From: a virus
Strand: one strand, 5' to 3'
DNA: 64,000 nucleotides
Virus record (IMG/VR): IMGVR_UViG_3300047469_000312
Span: 62,001 to 126,000 of that record
Positions 1 through 9,182 of this stretch are shown here, in pieces (position 1 is the first letter of the stretch; each line of letters begins with the position of its first letter). The position numbers were made by a program, and so were the translations under genes. Under the pieces are notes generated by a model. The model searched no databases and was not told the DNA's origin. It was given only the letters and a program-made list of their open reading frames with translations.

Positions 1-53
1 TTATTCTGGTAGTTCTGCATGTTCGAGAGCAATGCGCTGATGGTTGCAGCCAT
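1..53 (-). CDS. N-terminus of a leftward gene cut by the window edge
   Basis: Seventeen codons are visible, starting MAATISALLSNMQNYQN and running off the left end. The start is an ATG preceded on the minus strand by AAAGGAA about six bases upstream. It lies directly downstream of the leftward structural gene 65-1201, with an 11-base gap, so the two are probably co-transcribed. Too little is visible to assign a function; a virion role is only suggested by its neighbour. Confidence 0.7.
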   Translation of the reverse strand, partial: MAATISALLSNMQNYQN

Positions 54-64
54 GTTCTATTCCT

Positions 65-1201
65 TTAGCTCGTCGGGGAAGCGAGGCGTTGAATCAACCC
101 CTGCTGGTAATTCAGTGTCGGCAGCATGCGCCCGTAAGTGGTCTTATCGACCCACCATTGTAACTCGTAGGTGACCGGGTCGATGCGCGGATAACCGGTG
201 TGGTTAAAGAGCTCCACCTCGTTAAGCTGAAGCAGCCGATAATTCGGATTGGTCGTATTCTGCCCAAAGCCCGAGAAGTTACTCGGGTGCATGTTGTTAT
301 TGTGCAGCGCCTGCGTCCGGTTGAATTCGTCAATCAGGATGTCGTCGTTGTACATGGCGCCTGCACAGCGGAACGTCACGCTGATCTGATCCATGTTCTT
401 ATTCAACGGCTGATCCGACTCGAAGTTAAACTTTGCTCCAATCGGACACGTCACCGGAAAGCCTGCACCGCACGCTGCAATGCCTTGCACACGTCGCTTA
501 TCGGGGTCCATCACCAGGCGGTAAATCCGGGTCTGATAATCGATCTCGTTATTGATCAGCATGTCCGGGTACGGTACGAGCTCGCCGAGGTAGACGTAGG
601 ACTCGTAAAAGAGCCACGACATCATCATCAACGTGACAGGATCGCCCGGCAGGTTCCGGAAATTGGCGGTTATATCGTATGTCTCATACCTGTCGACCAC
701 GCTATCCACGATGCTGAAGGACTCCTTGTATATGCCTTCATGCGCGGTGAATGTCTGGGCTTCCAGGTCCGGCCACCCTGACATGGACAGGAGGGTGTTC
801 GAGAGGATTGGTATGAACGCTTGTTGCCGGTCCACCAGTGAACACGTCACGGGCGTGTCTGCCCAGGCGAGCTCGGGGTCAAGCGTGCAGCGCACGGCGC
901 GTTGCCAGCTGTAATCCTGCTGCGAGAGCAGCGGACCAAAGCGACGCTGTGTCCGAAGGTTCTCATCAGTCATGTTCATGCGGGGACGCGTAAAGAACGT
1001 ATACCCGTAATGGTCACGATTGCTGAGGATCGCAGGAGGTTGTTGCCGATGGTTCAGCCCGAACACGGTGTTACCAATGGCTGTATCAAACGAGCCTGCC
1101 GGTCCAAGCTGGAAAACTTGATCGACCATATCGGAAACGGATTGACCAGTTGAGGCCGCCGTCAGGATGTCGTCTACAGTTATGTTGTATGGATCAGCCA
1201 T
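65..1201 (-). CDS. putative virion structural protein, 378 aa
   Basis: The protein is soluble, without signal peptide, membrane segment or recognisable catalytic motif, and is rich in Asn, Tyr, Pro and aromatic residues, as jumbo-phage virion proteins often are. The start ATG has a TAAGG ribosome site about eight bases upstream. It is one of only two leftward genes in the window and is transcribed away from the rightward structural genes beginning at 1233. I assign a virion role from context and composition, not from a known domain. It could be a baseplate or tail component. Confidence 0.55.
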   Translation of the reverse strand: MADPYNITVDDILTAASTGQSVSDMVDQVFQLGPAGSFDTAIGNTVFGLNHRQQPPAILSNRDHYGYTFFTRPRMNMTDENLRTQRRFGPLLSQQDYSWQRAVRCTLDPELAWADTPVTCSLVDRQQAFIPILSNTLLSMSGWPDLEAQTFTAHEGIYKESFSIVDSVVDRYETYDITANFRNLPGDPVTLMMMSWLFYESYVYLGELVPYPDMLINNEIDYQTRIYRLVMDPDKRRVQGIAACGAGFPVTCPIGAKFNFESDQPLNKNMDQISVTFRCAGAMYNDDILIDEFNRTQALHNNNMHPSNFSGFGQNTTNPNYRLLQLNEVELFNHTGYPRIDPVTYELQWWVDKTTYGRMLPTLNYQQGLIQRLASPTS

Positions 1202-1232
1202 TTGAAAACCTTAATCTGAAAGAAGGAAAATC
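1202..1232. promoter_or_regulatory. 31-base divergent intergenic gap
   Basis: This is the only place in the window where genes diverge. It carries ribosome sites in both directions: AAGG for the leftward gene and AGAAGGAAA for the rightward gene at 1233. There is no room for two full conventional promoters, so either start sites lie inside the flanking genes or the promoters overlap. I see no TATG element here. Confidence 0.4.
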
Positions 1233-2342
1233 ATGACCGGACTCGCCGCAGTCGCCGGTGCAAGCATCGGTATCAACGCTATCCGTGACGCCATCGGCGC
1301 AGTCGCTGCCATGCGTGCGGATTCGCTTGTCGAATACAGCAAACCCGCCCGCGTGGAACCGCTTTGCTTGGTCGACGCCGATGTGCTGTACCATGACGCT
1401 ACGTACGATGCCATGCAAGCCCTGCAGTCGATGTTTGCGGGTTACTACCTGCAAGCGATCGCCCTCTCGGCCCACATCGGCAATGTCAACGTGATGGCTA
1501 CGTTGGACAAATTTAACCCCAGCCGTGACCCGATCACGAGCGGCACCGCAGGTAACCTGTGGGGCAACCTCGCCGGAAACGCCGCGGGCGCCATCTCGAT
1601 GCTCTCGCAAGAAAGCTACAAAGATGCGCTGCCCGCGTTCGGCAAGCAAGTCGCGCTGGAAGACAGCATCGGTGTCGGTAAGGACGCGATCAAGGAAGCC
1701 AAGGAAGTCGCGAGCCTCTCCGTAGGCAAGATGCTGTCGGTGGAAATCAGCGACAACGGTCAAAAGGGGATCATTCCGGTGGCGTTGCGACTGATCGCAA
1801 TCGATACGCCCACAGAAGCCCTGGTTCATATTCTTAGCCTTGGCAACAAGCAGTCGACGAGTATGAAAGAGCGCTACCATGCGTGGCGCGCCGGTCGCAT
1901 CGAATTCTTCCGCGATTTCCTGCTGTGTCTGGACCTGATCGACGCGCACAAGAAGCACCTGATGAGCGACGACGGCACCTACGCGAGCATCATCAAGCGC
2001 CAGCGTGGCAACCAGCTGTCGGCGATTCTGTCGGGCAACCCGTCGGTGGCCACGGCCTCCAACATGGTGATCACCTCGACCAACACGATCGCTCAGCTTG
2101 AGCTTGAAATCAGCGCCAAGTTCAGCAACTTCTCGGTGCGTGAGAAGCTGTTCAAGGAAACCTCGCTGATGATCGTGGCGGTGCTCGATCCGCAATGGGA
2201 TCGCGTGACGTTCTACCACCGTTCGCTCCCGGAAGTGACGAGCCTGCCCTTTAAGGCGCTCAAGCAATCCACCAAGGGCGACGGTCCGGACATCGGCGAG
2301 ATCCTGAAAGCGTACCAGCTCGGTAACGCCCCGTCGTTCTGA
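1233..2342 (+). CDS. putative virion structural protein, 369 aa
   Basis: The start ATG is preceded by GAAGGAAA. The first ~35 residues are Ala/Gly/Ile-rich and hydrophobic (GLAAVAGASIGINAIRDAIG), which could form an amphipathic or membrane-interacting helix; the rest is a mixed alpha/beta soluble protein with no enzyme motif. It begins the rightward structural series 1233-3922 and is followed at close range by 2403. I do not recognise a family. The context supports a virion or morphogenesis role. Confidence 0.55.
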   Translation: MTGLAAVAGASIGINAIRDAIGAVAAMRADSLVEYSKPARVEPLCLVDADVLYHDATYDAMQALQSMFAGYYLQAIALSAHIGNVNVMATLDKFNPSRDPITSGTAGNLWGNLAGNAAGAISMLSQESYKDALPAFGKQVALEDSIGVGKDAIKEAKEVASLSVGKMLSVEISDNGQKGIIPVALRLIAIDTPTEALVHILSLGNKQSTSMKERYHAWRAGRIEFFRDFLLCLDLIDAHKKHLMSDDGTYASIIKRQRGNQLSAILSGNPSVATASNMVITSTNTIAQLELEISAKFSNFSVREKLFKETSLMIVAVLDPQWDRVTFYHRSLPEVTSLPFKALKQSTKGDGPDIGEILKAYQLGNAPSF

Positions 2343-2402
2343 TTCCCCTTTGTCGGCTGGGGTCCTCTTTAGGGAGGGCCCGGCATTCCTCAAGGTACAA
2401 AA

Positions 2403-3305
2403 ATGAGTTCCATTCGTGATTTCTTGCGTAATCTGCTGCCGACGTTCGGTCGCGATCGCATCATCGAGGATTGCCGTCTGACTCGGGCGGAAATCGAAGA
2501 AACCCTGAAACCCATGTACGGGCAAGCGGCTGTGTTCTTGAAGAACTGGTCGTTCAAGTCCGACGAGATGCAAGATCGCATCGAGACGTGGAAGGGCCTC
2601 GTGAAGAGCAACGGCGGCAACATCATCGTCACGATCGATCGTGGTCTGCCCCTGATGGTGCAGAACCTGAACGACGTCGAAGAGCTGATCAAGGCTTCGA
2701 TTGGCGACGAAGTGGTGACCGCGGGCCTGACCTACAAGAAGGCGCAGTTGATCCAGTTCGTGACCAACGTGCAGTTCGTCTCGCGCTTTCTGGTGCAGTT
2801 CCTGAACTACGTCTATGTCTGCGAAACCGCCAAGGTGGAAAATAGCGGCATCACCTCGGTGCGTGACGCGCTGGCTCCGGCGGAGAAGGCCTTCATCGAA
2901 GACAACTTCATCAGCTTCTGCACGGCTTTCGAAGTCGTGACGGAGAACCCCGGCGAAGTGAAGAAGAAGCTCGCCGAAGTGCCCGACATCGTCGTCACCG
3001 ACGACAACATCGACACGCTGCCGCAAACGATGGGTGCCGCCAAGCTCGACCCGCTCAAGCAGAACCTCATCATCGGCACGGGCACCTGGAGCCTGTGGTA
3101 CGGCGTGGGTCTGCTGTGGGCCGAGTGGCAAGCTGCCCGTTACAAGCAAGCCAAGGAAACGCTCAAGATGGTGCAGCTGCGTAAGCTGAACCTCGAGCAA
3201 GTCAGCCAAGGCAAGCCGAACCCGAAAGTCCAGAAGGAAATCGAATATCTGGAACAACGGGCTAAGGATCTGCAGTACAAGATCACGAAGATGGAGGGCA
3301 AGTAA
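2403..3305 (+). CDS. putative virion protein with C-terminal coiled coil, 300 aa
   Basis: The ribosome site is AAGG nine bases before ATG. Residues ~1-235 are mostly helical. A hydrophobic stretch near residue 220 (LIIGTGTWSLWYGVGLLWAEW) could be a membrane or packed helix, and residues ~245-300 are heptad-rich and charged, predicting a coiled coil. The stop codon overlaps the next ATG by one base, so it is translationally coupled to 3305. No catalytic motif is visible. Function unknown; structural or head-internal by context. Confidence 0.5.
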   Translation: MSSIRDFLRNLLPTFGRDRIIEDCRLTRAEIEETLKPMYGQAAVFLKNWSFKSDEMQDRIETWKGLVKSNGGNIIVTIDRGLPLMVQNLNDVEELIKASIGDEVVTAGLTYKKAQLIQFVTNVQFVSRFLVQFLNYVYVCETAKVENSGITSVRDALAPAEKAFIEDNFISFCTAFEVVTENPGEVKKKLAEVPDIVVTDDNIDTLPQTMGAAKLDPLKQNLIIGTGTWSLWYGVGLLWAEWQAARYKQAKETLKMVQLRKLNLEQVSQGKPNPKVQKEIEYLEQRAKDLQYKITKMEGK

Positions 3306-3922
3306 TGGCTGGCCTCGTCTCCAATACGGGGTTCACGATTTATCCGCGGGGTTTCCTGGGCGCAGTCCTCGCTCCGCGGATTGAGAAGTCTCCGGCACCG
3401 TTTCAGGACGAGTACCGGAAGCTTCAGAACAATCTGAGCCTCTTCCAGCCGAGCTCATCGACCATCGCAGTCAACGAGAACGTCGAGTCGCTGTACTCGA
3501 AGTACATCCGTAACACCTACAAGGCGGAAGCGTTTGAATTCCGTAAGCTGGTGCTGATTACGGCGTTGAATGCGTTTGGTACCGAGGCGTTCGATTTCTG
3601 GTACCTCAAGCAGTTCGAAAGTGCCTCAGTGGGCGACATGCATCGTCGCTTTCTCGAGGATTGTCTGCGCTTCATCCTGACCGGTCGTCGGGAGATGTCG
3701 CTGGAAACCTGGGACAGCCTGATCGATTATTCGGACTCCGGCGAAATGCGCGGACCGGTAAGCGAGTACACGGCTGAGTTCTTCGGCATCACCACCAACG
3801 GCTACGTTCGTCAACGTCGCAATACGATGCTCGTGGATGTCCTGCAAGATTGGTGTGCGCAACCGAATGGTCTGGAAGACCTGCTCCTGTCGCTGCACGT
3901 CCTGTTCGGCTCACGCTCGTAA
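3305..3922 (+). CDS. conserved-looking phage protein, 205 aa
   Basis: It starts inside the stop codon of the previous gene (TAATG), a typical translational-coupling junction. The protein is soluble and aromatic, with a helical middle (residues ~50-130) and a hydrophobic C-terminus (LEDLLLSLHVLFGSRS). It closes a short run of genes before the 122-base gap ahead of the inner-body-like genes. No domain is recognised. A structural or assembly role is inferred only from location. Confidence 0.5.
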   Translation: MAGLVSNTGFTIYPRGFLGAVLAPRIEKSPAPFQDEYRKLQNNLSLFQPSSSTIAVNENVESLYSKYIRNTYKAEAFEFRKLVLITALNAFGTEAFDFWYLKQFESASVGDMHRRFLEDCLRFILTGRREMSLETWDSLIDYSDSGEMRGPVSEYTAEFFGITTNGYVRQRRNTMLVDVLQDWCAQPNGLEDLLLSLHVLFGSRS

Positions 3923-4044
3923 ACGAGTAAGTAAGCCGTAAATACTATAGTAACTCTAACCCAGGGTTATTAAGGACGTACCGCGCGGGTACTCTGCTGT
4001 AAAGTGCACTCCGATTTAAACCCTATCGATAGGAAGAAAGAACC
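3923..4044 (+). promoter_or_regulatory. leader region upstream of the inner-body-like genes
   Basis: These 122 bases hold no gene. They are locally AT-richer (GTAAATACTATAGTAACTC near 3938) than the surrounding genes and end with the ribosome site ATAGGAAG before the ATG at 4045. A promoter for the three-gene head-protein unit is likely here, but I see no TATG element and no strong hairpin, so the exact start cannot be placed. Confidence 0.35.
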
Positions 4045-6330
4045 ATGCGTAGCATTCGTACTGGCTTTGGCGCCCGTTTCCGTAAGGCGCTGGAAGAAGC
4101 AGATCTGTCGCCCGAAGCCGCAGCAGCGATCGGCGCTGGCGACAAGAGCATCCCGGCTCCCAAGAAGGAAGGCGAAGTCCCGGCTAACGTCGCGAACGGT
4201 GAAGACCCGGTCGCTGGCAACATGGACGGCACCAAGGGCAAAGACGAGCCCAAGGAAAAGAACGACATCGGCAGCTCGGCGGTGAAGAAGGACGGCGAAG
4301 TCGATCCGCAACTCTCGAACGGCGAAGACCCGACGGTCTCGGTCGCCACGGGTGGCGAAGGCAAGGTCAAGGAACTCGTCGGCACGGCAGGTGCACTCGA
4401 ATCGCGTGGTGCCAAGGCACCGAAGCGCGTGAAGTTCTCGCCGATCCAGCGTGCCCGTATCAAGGTCGCGCTCGAAGACGACGGCCTCACCTCGGAAGAA
4501 GCCGAAGCCGAAATCCGCCGTCAAGAAGAAGGCGAGCTGGAAGCCCCGGCGCGCGGCGCTGAAGTGCCCGCTGCTGAAGTTCCGCCCGCGGGCGACGAAG
4601 GCGCAGCTGCTGAAGTGCCGGAAGTCCCGGCTGTCGGCGAAGCAGGTGCAGAACTGGGTGGCGCAGCTGAAGTCACGGGCGACCCCGCTGAAGCGGCTGC
4701 CGGTGCAGAAGCTGCCGCAGGTGAAGTCCCCGGTCAAGATGCAACTGGCGCGGCTGCTGAAGTTCCGGCGGCGGGCACGGAAGCGGGCGCAGAGCTCGGT
4801 GCTGATCTCGGTGGCGAAGCCGGTGCAGCGGATGTCGGCGCAGTGCCCCCGGCCGGTGAAGAAGGTGGTGAAGTGGCTGCTGTGGTGGTCGACGAAGTGA
4901 TCGATCCGGTCGAGCTCGACAATGCTCGTCGTCTGGTCGCGCGCGCCGACGAACAAGCTGCTCGCGCAGAAGGTCGTGAAGTTCCGGCGGCTGACGCGGG
5001 TGCTGAAACGGCTGGTCTGGATGCCGGTGCTGAACTCGCTGGTGGCGAAGGCGCAGAACTGGGTGCCCTGCCGACGCAAGTCGAAGCCGAAGCTGAGCAA
5101 GTCGAAGACAGCGCCTCGGGTCTGGAAACGGAACTGATGGACATCGCGGAATCGGAAGGCGACGTCGATGAAGTCAATCGCCGCGTCGAAGAAGGTTTCG
5201 AAGTCGTCGAATCGATGGAAGCCTATCGCGAAGCGCTGTCGACGGCGGTCGAGTCGGGTGGCCTGAACCGTCACGGCGCACGCATGATGCACATCGGTCT
5301 GGAAGCGCTCTATCAGCGTCTGGACATGCAAATGCCGCGTCCGATCTCGCTCGAATCGTTCGGTGGTGCCTCGAAGCAGATCAGCGCATCGCAACTGTCG
5401 CTCGAATCGCTCGGCGAGCAGATCAAGGCGATCTGGGAAAAGATCTACCAGGCGATCCTGGCTGGTCTGAAGATGGCGGGTCAATTCGCCGAGAAGCTCT
5501 TCAACGGTGCGGTCGCACTCGAAGCGCGTGCGAAGCAAGTCGCTGCCAAGGCACAAGCACTGCAAGGTCAGCCGAGCGTGCGTCAGATCGAAGACCAGTC
5601 GGTCGCCGAGGCACTCTTCGTGCCGGGTGGCAATCCGATGAACGGTCTGGTGGGTCTGCAAAAGGTCGCGCAAGGCCTCTACAAGGCTTACCCGCAGATG
5701 CTGCAAGCTGCAGAAAGCACCATCGGTCAACTCTCGCATGCAGACGGTTTCATCAACGTCGGCGAAGATGCGAAGTTTGCCTATCCGTGGACTGCCCAGA
5801 TGCTGTCGGGCTGGGCCAGCGAAGCCAATGGCAATCGCCTGATGTCGGCTGTTCTGCCGGGTAACATGCGTCTGGAGTTCTTCATCTCCGACGACGTGGG
5901 CAACAGCGAAGCGGTGCTCGATCAAATCGGCGACGTGAATGCCAAGGCAGCCCTGCCGGTTCTGTCGGCTCCGCAAGCTGGTACGGTAGCGAACCAGGTG
6001 GCCGCCATCGCTGCACTCGTCAAGCAATCGAAGCAAGAGATCTCGAAGGCTGTCGCTGCTGGCCAAAAGCTGGCACAAGTGGCGCGCAACTTCTCGATGC
6101 TCAACAACGTGTCGCAAGACGAAAGCGTGAAGGCGAAGGCAGATGCCGCGCGTCAAGCGGTGCTGGCGATCAAGAAGGCGCTGGACGAGCCGTTCAAGTC
6201 GTTCAACGTCTACGCGATCCGCACCGGCAATGCAGCACTGAACTGGGTCGAGAAGTCGGCTGCCGTTTACGGCGCTGCTGCTCCGGCCGCAGCGAAGCCT
6301 GCTGCTGGTGAAGTTCCGGCGAAGGCCTAA
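4045..6330 (+). CDS. putative internal head (inner-body-like) protein with acidic low-complexity region, 761 aa
   Basis: Residues ~1-110 contain two related units (EGEVPANVANGEDPV and DGEVDPQLSNGEDPT). Residues ~162-290 are an Ala/Glu/Gly/Pro/Val low-complexity tract built from AEVPA-, GAELG- and AAGEVP-like repeats. From ~370 onward the protein is folded. Around residues 433-465 the sequence SLESLGEQIKAIWEKIYQAI is shared in pattern with the next two genes. The C-terminus is again Ala/Pro-rich. phiKZ-like phages carry abundant paralogous inner-body proteins that are trimmed by the prohead protease; the repeated S-x-E motifs here would fit such processing, but that is inference. No catalytic motif is seen. 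Confidence 0.55.
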   Translation: MRSIRTGFGARFRKALEEADLSPEAAAAIGAGDKSIPAPKKEGEVPANVANGEDPVAGNMDGTKGKDEPKEKNDIGSSAVKKDGEVDPQLSNGEDPTVSVATGGEGKVKELVGTAGALESRGAKAPKRVKFSPIQRARIKVALEDDGLTSEEAEAEIRRQEEGELEAPARGAEVPAAEVPPAGDEGAAAEVPEVPAVGEAGAELGGAAEVTGDPAEAAAGAEAAAGEVPGQDATGAAAEVPAAGTEAGAELGADLGGEAGAADVGAVPPAGEEGGEVAAVVVDEVIDPVELDNARRLVARADEQAARAEGREVPAADAGAETAGLDAGAELAGGEGAELGALPTQVEAEAEQVEDSASGLETELMDIAESEGDVDEVNRRVEEGFEVVESMEAYREALSTAVESGGLNRHGARMMHIGLEALYQRLDMQMPRPISLESFGGASKQISASQLSLESLGEQIKAIWEKIYQAILAGLKMAGQFAEKLFNGAVALEARAKQVAAKAQALQGQPSVRQIEDQSVAEALFVPGGNPMNGLVGLQKVAQGLYKAYPQMLQAAESTIGQLSHADGFINVGEDAKFAYPWTAQMLSGWASEANGNRLMSAVLPGNMRLEFFISDDVGNSEAVLDQIGDVNAKAALPVLSAPQAGTVANQVAAIAALVKQSKQEISKAVAAGQKLAQVARNFSMLNNVSQDESVKAKADAARQAVLAIKKALDEPFKSFNVYAIRTGNAALNWVEKSAAVYGAAAPAAAKPAAGEVPAKA

Positions 6331-6350
6331 CACGTAGCTTGCGTGTGATT

Positions 6351-6386
6351 ACCCCCTCCTGGGTCCTCAGGGGCCTGGGAGGGGGT
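6351..6386 (+). terminator. G/C-rich hairpin after 4045-6330
   Basis: ACCCCCTCC (6351-6359) pairs perfectly with GGAGGGGGT (6378-6386) around a loop that can also partly pair. It is followed by TTATT rather than a long T run, so termination may be partial and may lower expression of 6417 and 7798 relative to 4045. Confidence 0.6.
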
Positions 6387-6416
6387 TATTGCTGCTAAGA
6401 CAAGGATACAGAGAAC

Positions 6417-7781
6417 ATGCGTAAAACAATGGCCGCGACTGTGCGTGTGGTTCAGGTGCCTAAAGCAGCCCCACCAGTCCGTCGTTTGTCGCTGGAAGAG
6501 GAAGCCCTGGTTCTCGACCAAGCACACCGGGACATGACGTCGTGTACGTCCGGTCTCCAAGAAGTCAACAAACAGCTCGAACTCTCCGATGCCCTGGAAG
6601 ATCTGGCTGCCGTTGCCCAAAACATCCGGGAAGCCTCCCCCACGGAACTGCAACTCATCGCGACCGCCGGTCAAGCCGGTGTCGCCGGAACGGATAACGA
6701 ACCGGAGCTGATGCTGCCCGCGATGGAAGGCTTCCAAGAAGGCAAGCAGATCGCCTTCGAGAGCCTGGCTGAAAAAGCGAAGACGCTGTGGAAGAACATC
6801 CTCGCGTTCATCGCTCGTCTGTGGGAAAAGTTCATGGCCTTCTTCCGTATCCACGTGGTGGTGCGGGAACTGAAATCCAAGATCAAGCAGATGCAAGTCG
6901 CGCTGCAAGACGAAACCAAGTACCGGTTCCGCCCGCCGACTGAAGCTGGTCGAGCGGAGTCGCTGAGCCAGCTGGGCGATTGGTTCTCGTTCGAAGGCGA
7001 GCACCTGAAGTCCGAACAAGACACCATCAACGCCCTGCATTCGACGGCCAAGGTGGCGGGCTTCATTTACGACACCTACGCCAACGAAATCGAAGCGACC
7101 GGTCAGCGTCTGGAAACCATCCTCGGCAGCGTGACGCCGCAAAACGTCGACGACGTGTTGCAGAACGTCGTGAAGCAGCTCGGCCGTCTGAACTTCGGTG
7201 GTCTGCCGATGGCAGTCTCGGAAGGTAACGACAACGGTTACGAAGTCGCGACCTGCCAGTCGTTCCTCGGTAATGGCATGCTGATCGGGAAGACCTTCAA
7301 GGTCCAGCCGAACATGCCTGCTGCGCAAGCCCTCGATGCGATTCGTCATTCGGGTATCACGCTCGAAAAGGGTGACACCGATCGTATGACGCACAAGGGC
7401 TACACGCAAGGCGACCAGGCGGTCTTCTACCTGTCGGATCGTGCGATGTTGCAACAAGCGCTCAAGGGTGCCGAAACGCTGTTGGCGGTGATCGAGAACT
7501 TCCACAGCCAACATGCACCGAAGCTCAAGAGCGTGTCGGATCGCCTGAAGGCAGCCTCTGATAAGGTCGTCGCGACTTTCTCGGGTACCGTGCAGGGTGA
7601 AGGCGCGGCGGAAGCTGAGCACGAACTCAAGGCCGCGCTGAACCTGAATGCGATGTTCGCCCGTTGGGCGCAAGTGCCGACCCTGCCGTTCTACAGCTAC
7701 ATCGTCAGTGCTTGCCGGTTCGTGCTGGCCTGGTGTCAGCTGAGCATCGACGGTAAAGTCGTTCTCGGCAAGTCCGCCTAA
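6417..7781 (+). CDS. putative internal head protein, paralogue of 7798, 454 aa
   Basis: The start ATG follows an AAGGA site. Residues ~25-85 hold a helical segment with the pattern EEALVLDQA...DALEDLAAVAQ that recurs in 7798. Residues ~118-155 contain FESLAEKAKTLWKNILAF followed by EKFMAFFRIHVVV, an amphipathic Trp/Phe-rich helix pair also found in 4045 and 7798. The rest is soluble with no enzyme motif. The gene lies between its two relatives with a 16-base gap to the next. Internal head/ejection protein is the best reading; scaffold or another head-internal role is possible. Confidence 0.55.
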   Translation: MRKTMAATVRVVQVPKAAPPVRRLSLEEEALVLDQAHRDMTSCTSGLQEVNKQLELSDALEDLAAVAQNIREASPTELQLIATAGQAGVAGTDNEPELMLPAMEGFQEGKQIAFESLAEKAKTLWKNILAFIARLWEKFMAFFRIHVVVRELKSKIKQMQVALQDETKYRFRPPTEAGRAESLSQLGDWFSFEGEHLKSEQDTINALHSTAKVAGFIYDTYANEIEATGQRLETILGSVTPQNVDDVLQNVVKQLGRLNFGGLPMAVSEGNDNGYEVATCQSFLGNGMLIGKTFKVQPNMPAAQALDAIRHSGITLEKGDTDRMTHKGYTQGDQAVFYLSDRAMLQQALKGAETLLAVIENFHSQHAPKLKSVSDRLKAASDKVVATFSGTVQGEGAAEAEHELKAALNLNAMFARWAQVPTLPFYSYIVSACRFVLAWCQLSIDGKVVLGKSA

Positions 7782-7797
7782 CAAGGAGCACGTCAAC

Positions 7798-9165
7798 ATG
7801 CTGCGTAAACACTTTGCTCCGACGCCCCCGTCGGAGGACGTGCGCTCGACTTTTCGAGTGTCACTCGAGGAACAGATCATCCTCGTGGACCAAGCCAATG
7901 AACAAGCGGCAAAGTCTGAAGATCTGCTGTGCGAAACCGAACGCATGACGGACCTGGCGAAAGCCATCGAAGATCTCGCCGTGATTGCTGACGGGATCGA
8001 AAAGCCGACCGCAACGGAACTCGATCTGATCGACAACGTCGCGCAAATGGCCTGTGCCGGTACGGACATGCCGCCGGAACAGTTGCTGGGTGGTCCTGAG
8101 CTGGCAGTGGGCCAACAGATCGCTACCGAGAACTGGCGGGAAACGGCCGGTAAGCTCTGGGCGGCTATCAAAGCGCTCTGTGCGAAGATCTGGGAAGCGA
8201 TCGACAAGTTCTTCAAGGTTCACGTGATTCTGCCGACGATCTATGCGAAGCTGCAGCTGCTCTTGAAGCAGATGAAGAACCGCACGGGTCAGCTGAAGTA
8301 CGGCGCGAATCCGGCGATGAATGTCGAACACGGGATGAACTACTTCTCGAACGGCATTCGGGTCACGCGCTCGATGCCCGAGTTCACCAAAGAGCTCGAG
8401 CGCTTCGTGAGTGCAGTGAACTTCGTCTACGTCGACAACCCGCAACGTGTGGTCACGCTGACGGATGCGCTGGCTGCTTCCATCGCGAAGTGGACGCCGG
8501 AGAAGACGGATGACGTCGCCGCCGAAATGCGTCAGGCGCTGGTGCAGTCGCAAAAGCTGCGCAGTAGCTTCGCGCTACCCTTCGTGTCGAACGAGGGTGA
8601 GTTCTCGCTCATGTCCTGCCAGGAAATTCTCGGCTGTACGTACTTCCAGTTCCGCGAGTTCAAGGACAACGGTAGCGTCGGTAACTTCGAAGCGATCGAG
8701 CGTCTGCGTCACGGCGGTCTCACCATGCTGGAAGGCGAAGATCCGAAGAGCGACGATGTCGTCTTCAAGCACGCTACCGCAACTGTCTACGAGCACGCGG
8801 TGCAGCTCATGAACGACGCATTGCAGAAGATCGCGCAGTTCAACGGTTCGCAAGGTGGCCTGAAGCAATTGAAGGCAGCGCGGGCGAAGCTCGAACAAGC
8901 GGCTGATCACGTGGTCATCGAAGCAGGCAAGATGGCGGAGCAACAACCCATCGAAGCGGCCATGGTGAAGAGCATGCTCGATTTTAACTCGGCGCTCGCG
9001 CGCTGGGTGCAACAGCCGAGCGTGGCGTTCTACACCAAGGTGATTGGCGTGGCGCGTACGCTGATGATGATCATCTCGCATTACAACTCGGTGTACGAAG
9101 TGGCTGATCCGAACAAGGAAAAGTCGCTCGTCGGCGAGCTGCAAGGCCAGGCTCAACCGGCCTAA
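7798..9165 (+). CDS. putative internal head protein, paralogue of 6417, 455 aa
   Basis: It is nearly the same length as 6417 and collinear with it: EEQIILVDQA...KAIEDLAVIAD near residues 22-65, NWRETAGKLWAAIKAL near 117, then IDKFFKVHVILPTIY. The C-terminal half aligns by pattern as well (EVATCQSFLG in 6417, LMSCQEILG here). A strong AAGGAG site precedes the ATG, and the unit ends at the UUCG hairpin at 9183. The conserved Trp-containing helix module suggests a shared binding function inside the capsid. Exact role unknown. Confidence 0.55.
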   Translation: MLRKHFAPTPPSEDVRSTFRVSLEEQIILVDQANEQAAKSEDLLCETERMTDLAKAIEDLAVIADGIEKPTATELDLIDNVAQMACAGTDMPPEQLLGGPELAVGQQIATENWRETAGKLWAAIKALCAKIWEAIDKFFKVHVILPTIYAKLQLLLKQMKNRTGQLKYGANPAMNVEHGMNYFSNGIRVTRSMPEFTKELERFVSAVNFVYVDNPQRVVTLTDALAASIAKWTPEKTDDVAAEMRQALVQSQKLRSSFALPFVSNEGEFSLMSCQEILGCTYFQFREFKDNGSVGNFEAIERLRHGGLTMLEGEDPKSDDVVFKHATATVYEHAVQLMNDALQKIAQFNGSQGGLKQLKAARAKLEQAADHVVIEAGKMAEQQPIEAAMVKSMLDFNSALARWVQQPSVAFYTKVIGVARTLMMIISHYNSVYEVADPNKEKSLVGELQGQAQPA

Positions 9166-9182
9166 GCCCCAAGGGCATAATG

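Noticed and set aside
1194-3257. Long minus-strand open frame of 687 codons
   Set aside because: It is antisense to three well-supported rightward genes with ribosome sites; its composition (many Arg, His, Leu, Val) is typical of the shadow of GC3-biased codons.
4451-4900. 149-codon plus-strand frame inside the 4045 gene
   Set aside because: A Lys/Arg-rich frame-shifted shadow of the repeat tract, without a ribosome site.
3970-6333. Minus-strand open frame of 787 codons opposite the inner-body-like gene
   Set aside because: Shadow of the repetitive Ala/Glu codons; rich in Arg, Cys, Phe and Ser runs, without a ribosome site, and it spans the low-complexity tract.
6327-8216. Minus-strand open frame of 629 codons
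   Set aside because: It crosses two rightward paralogues and their intergenic site; no start signal, and shadow composition.
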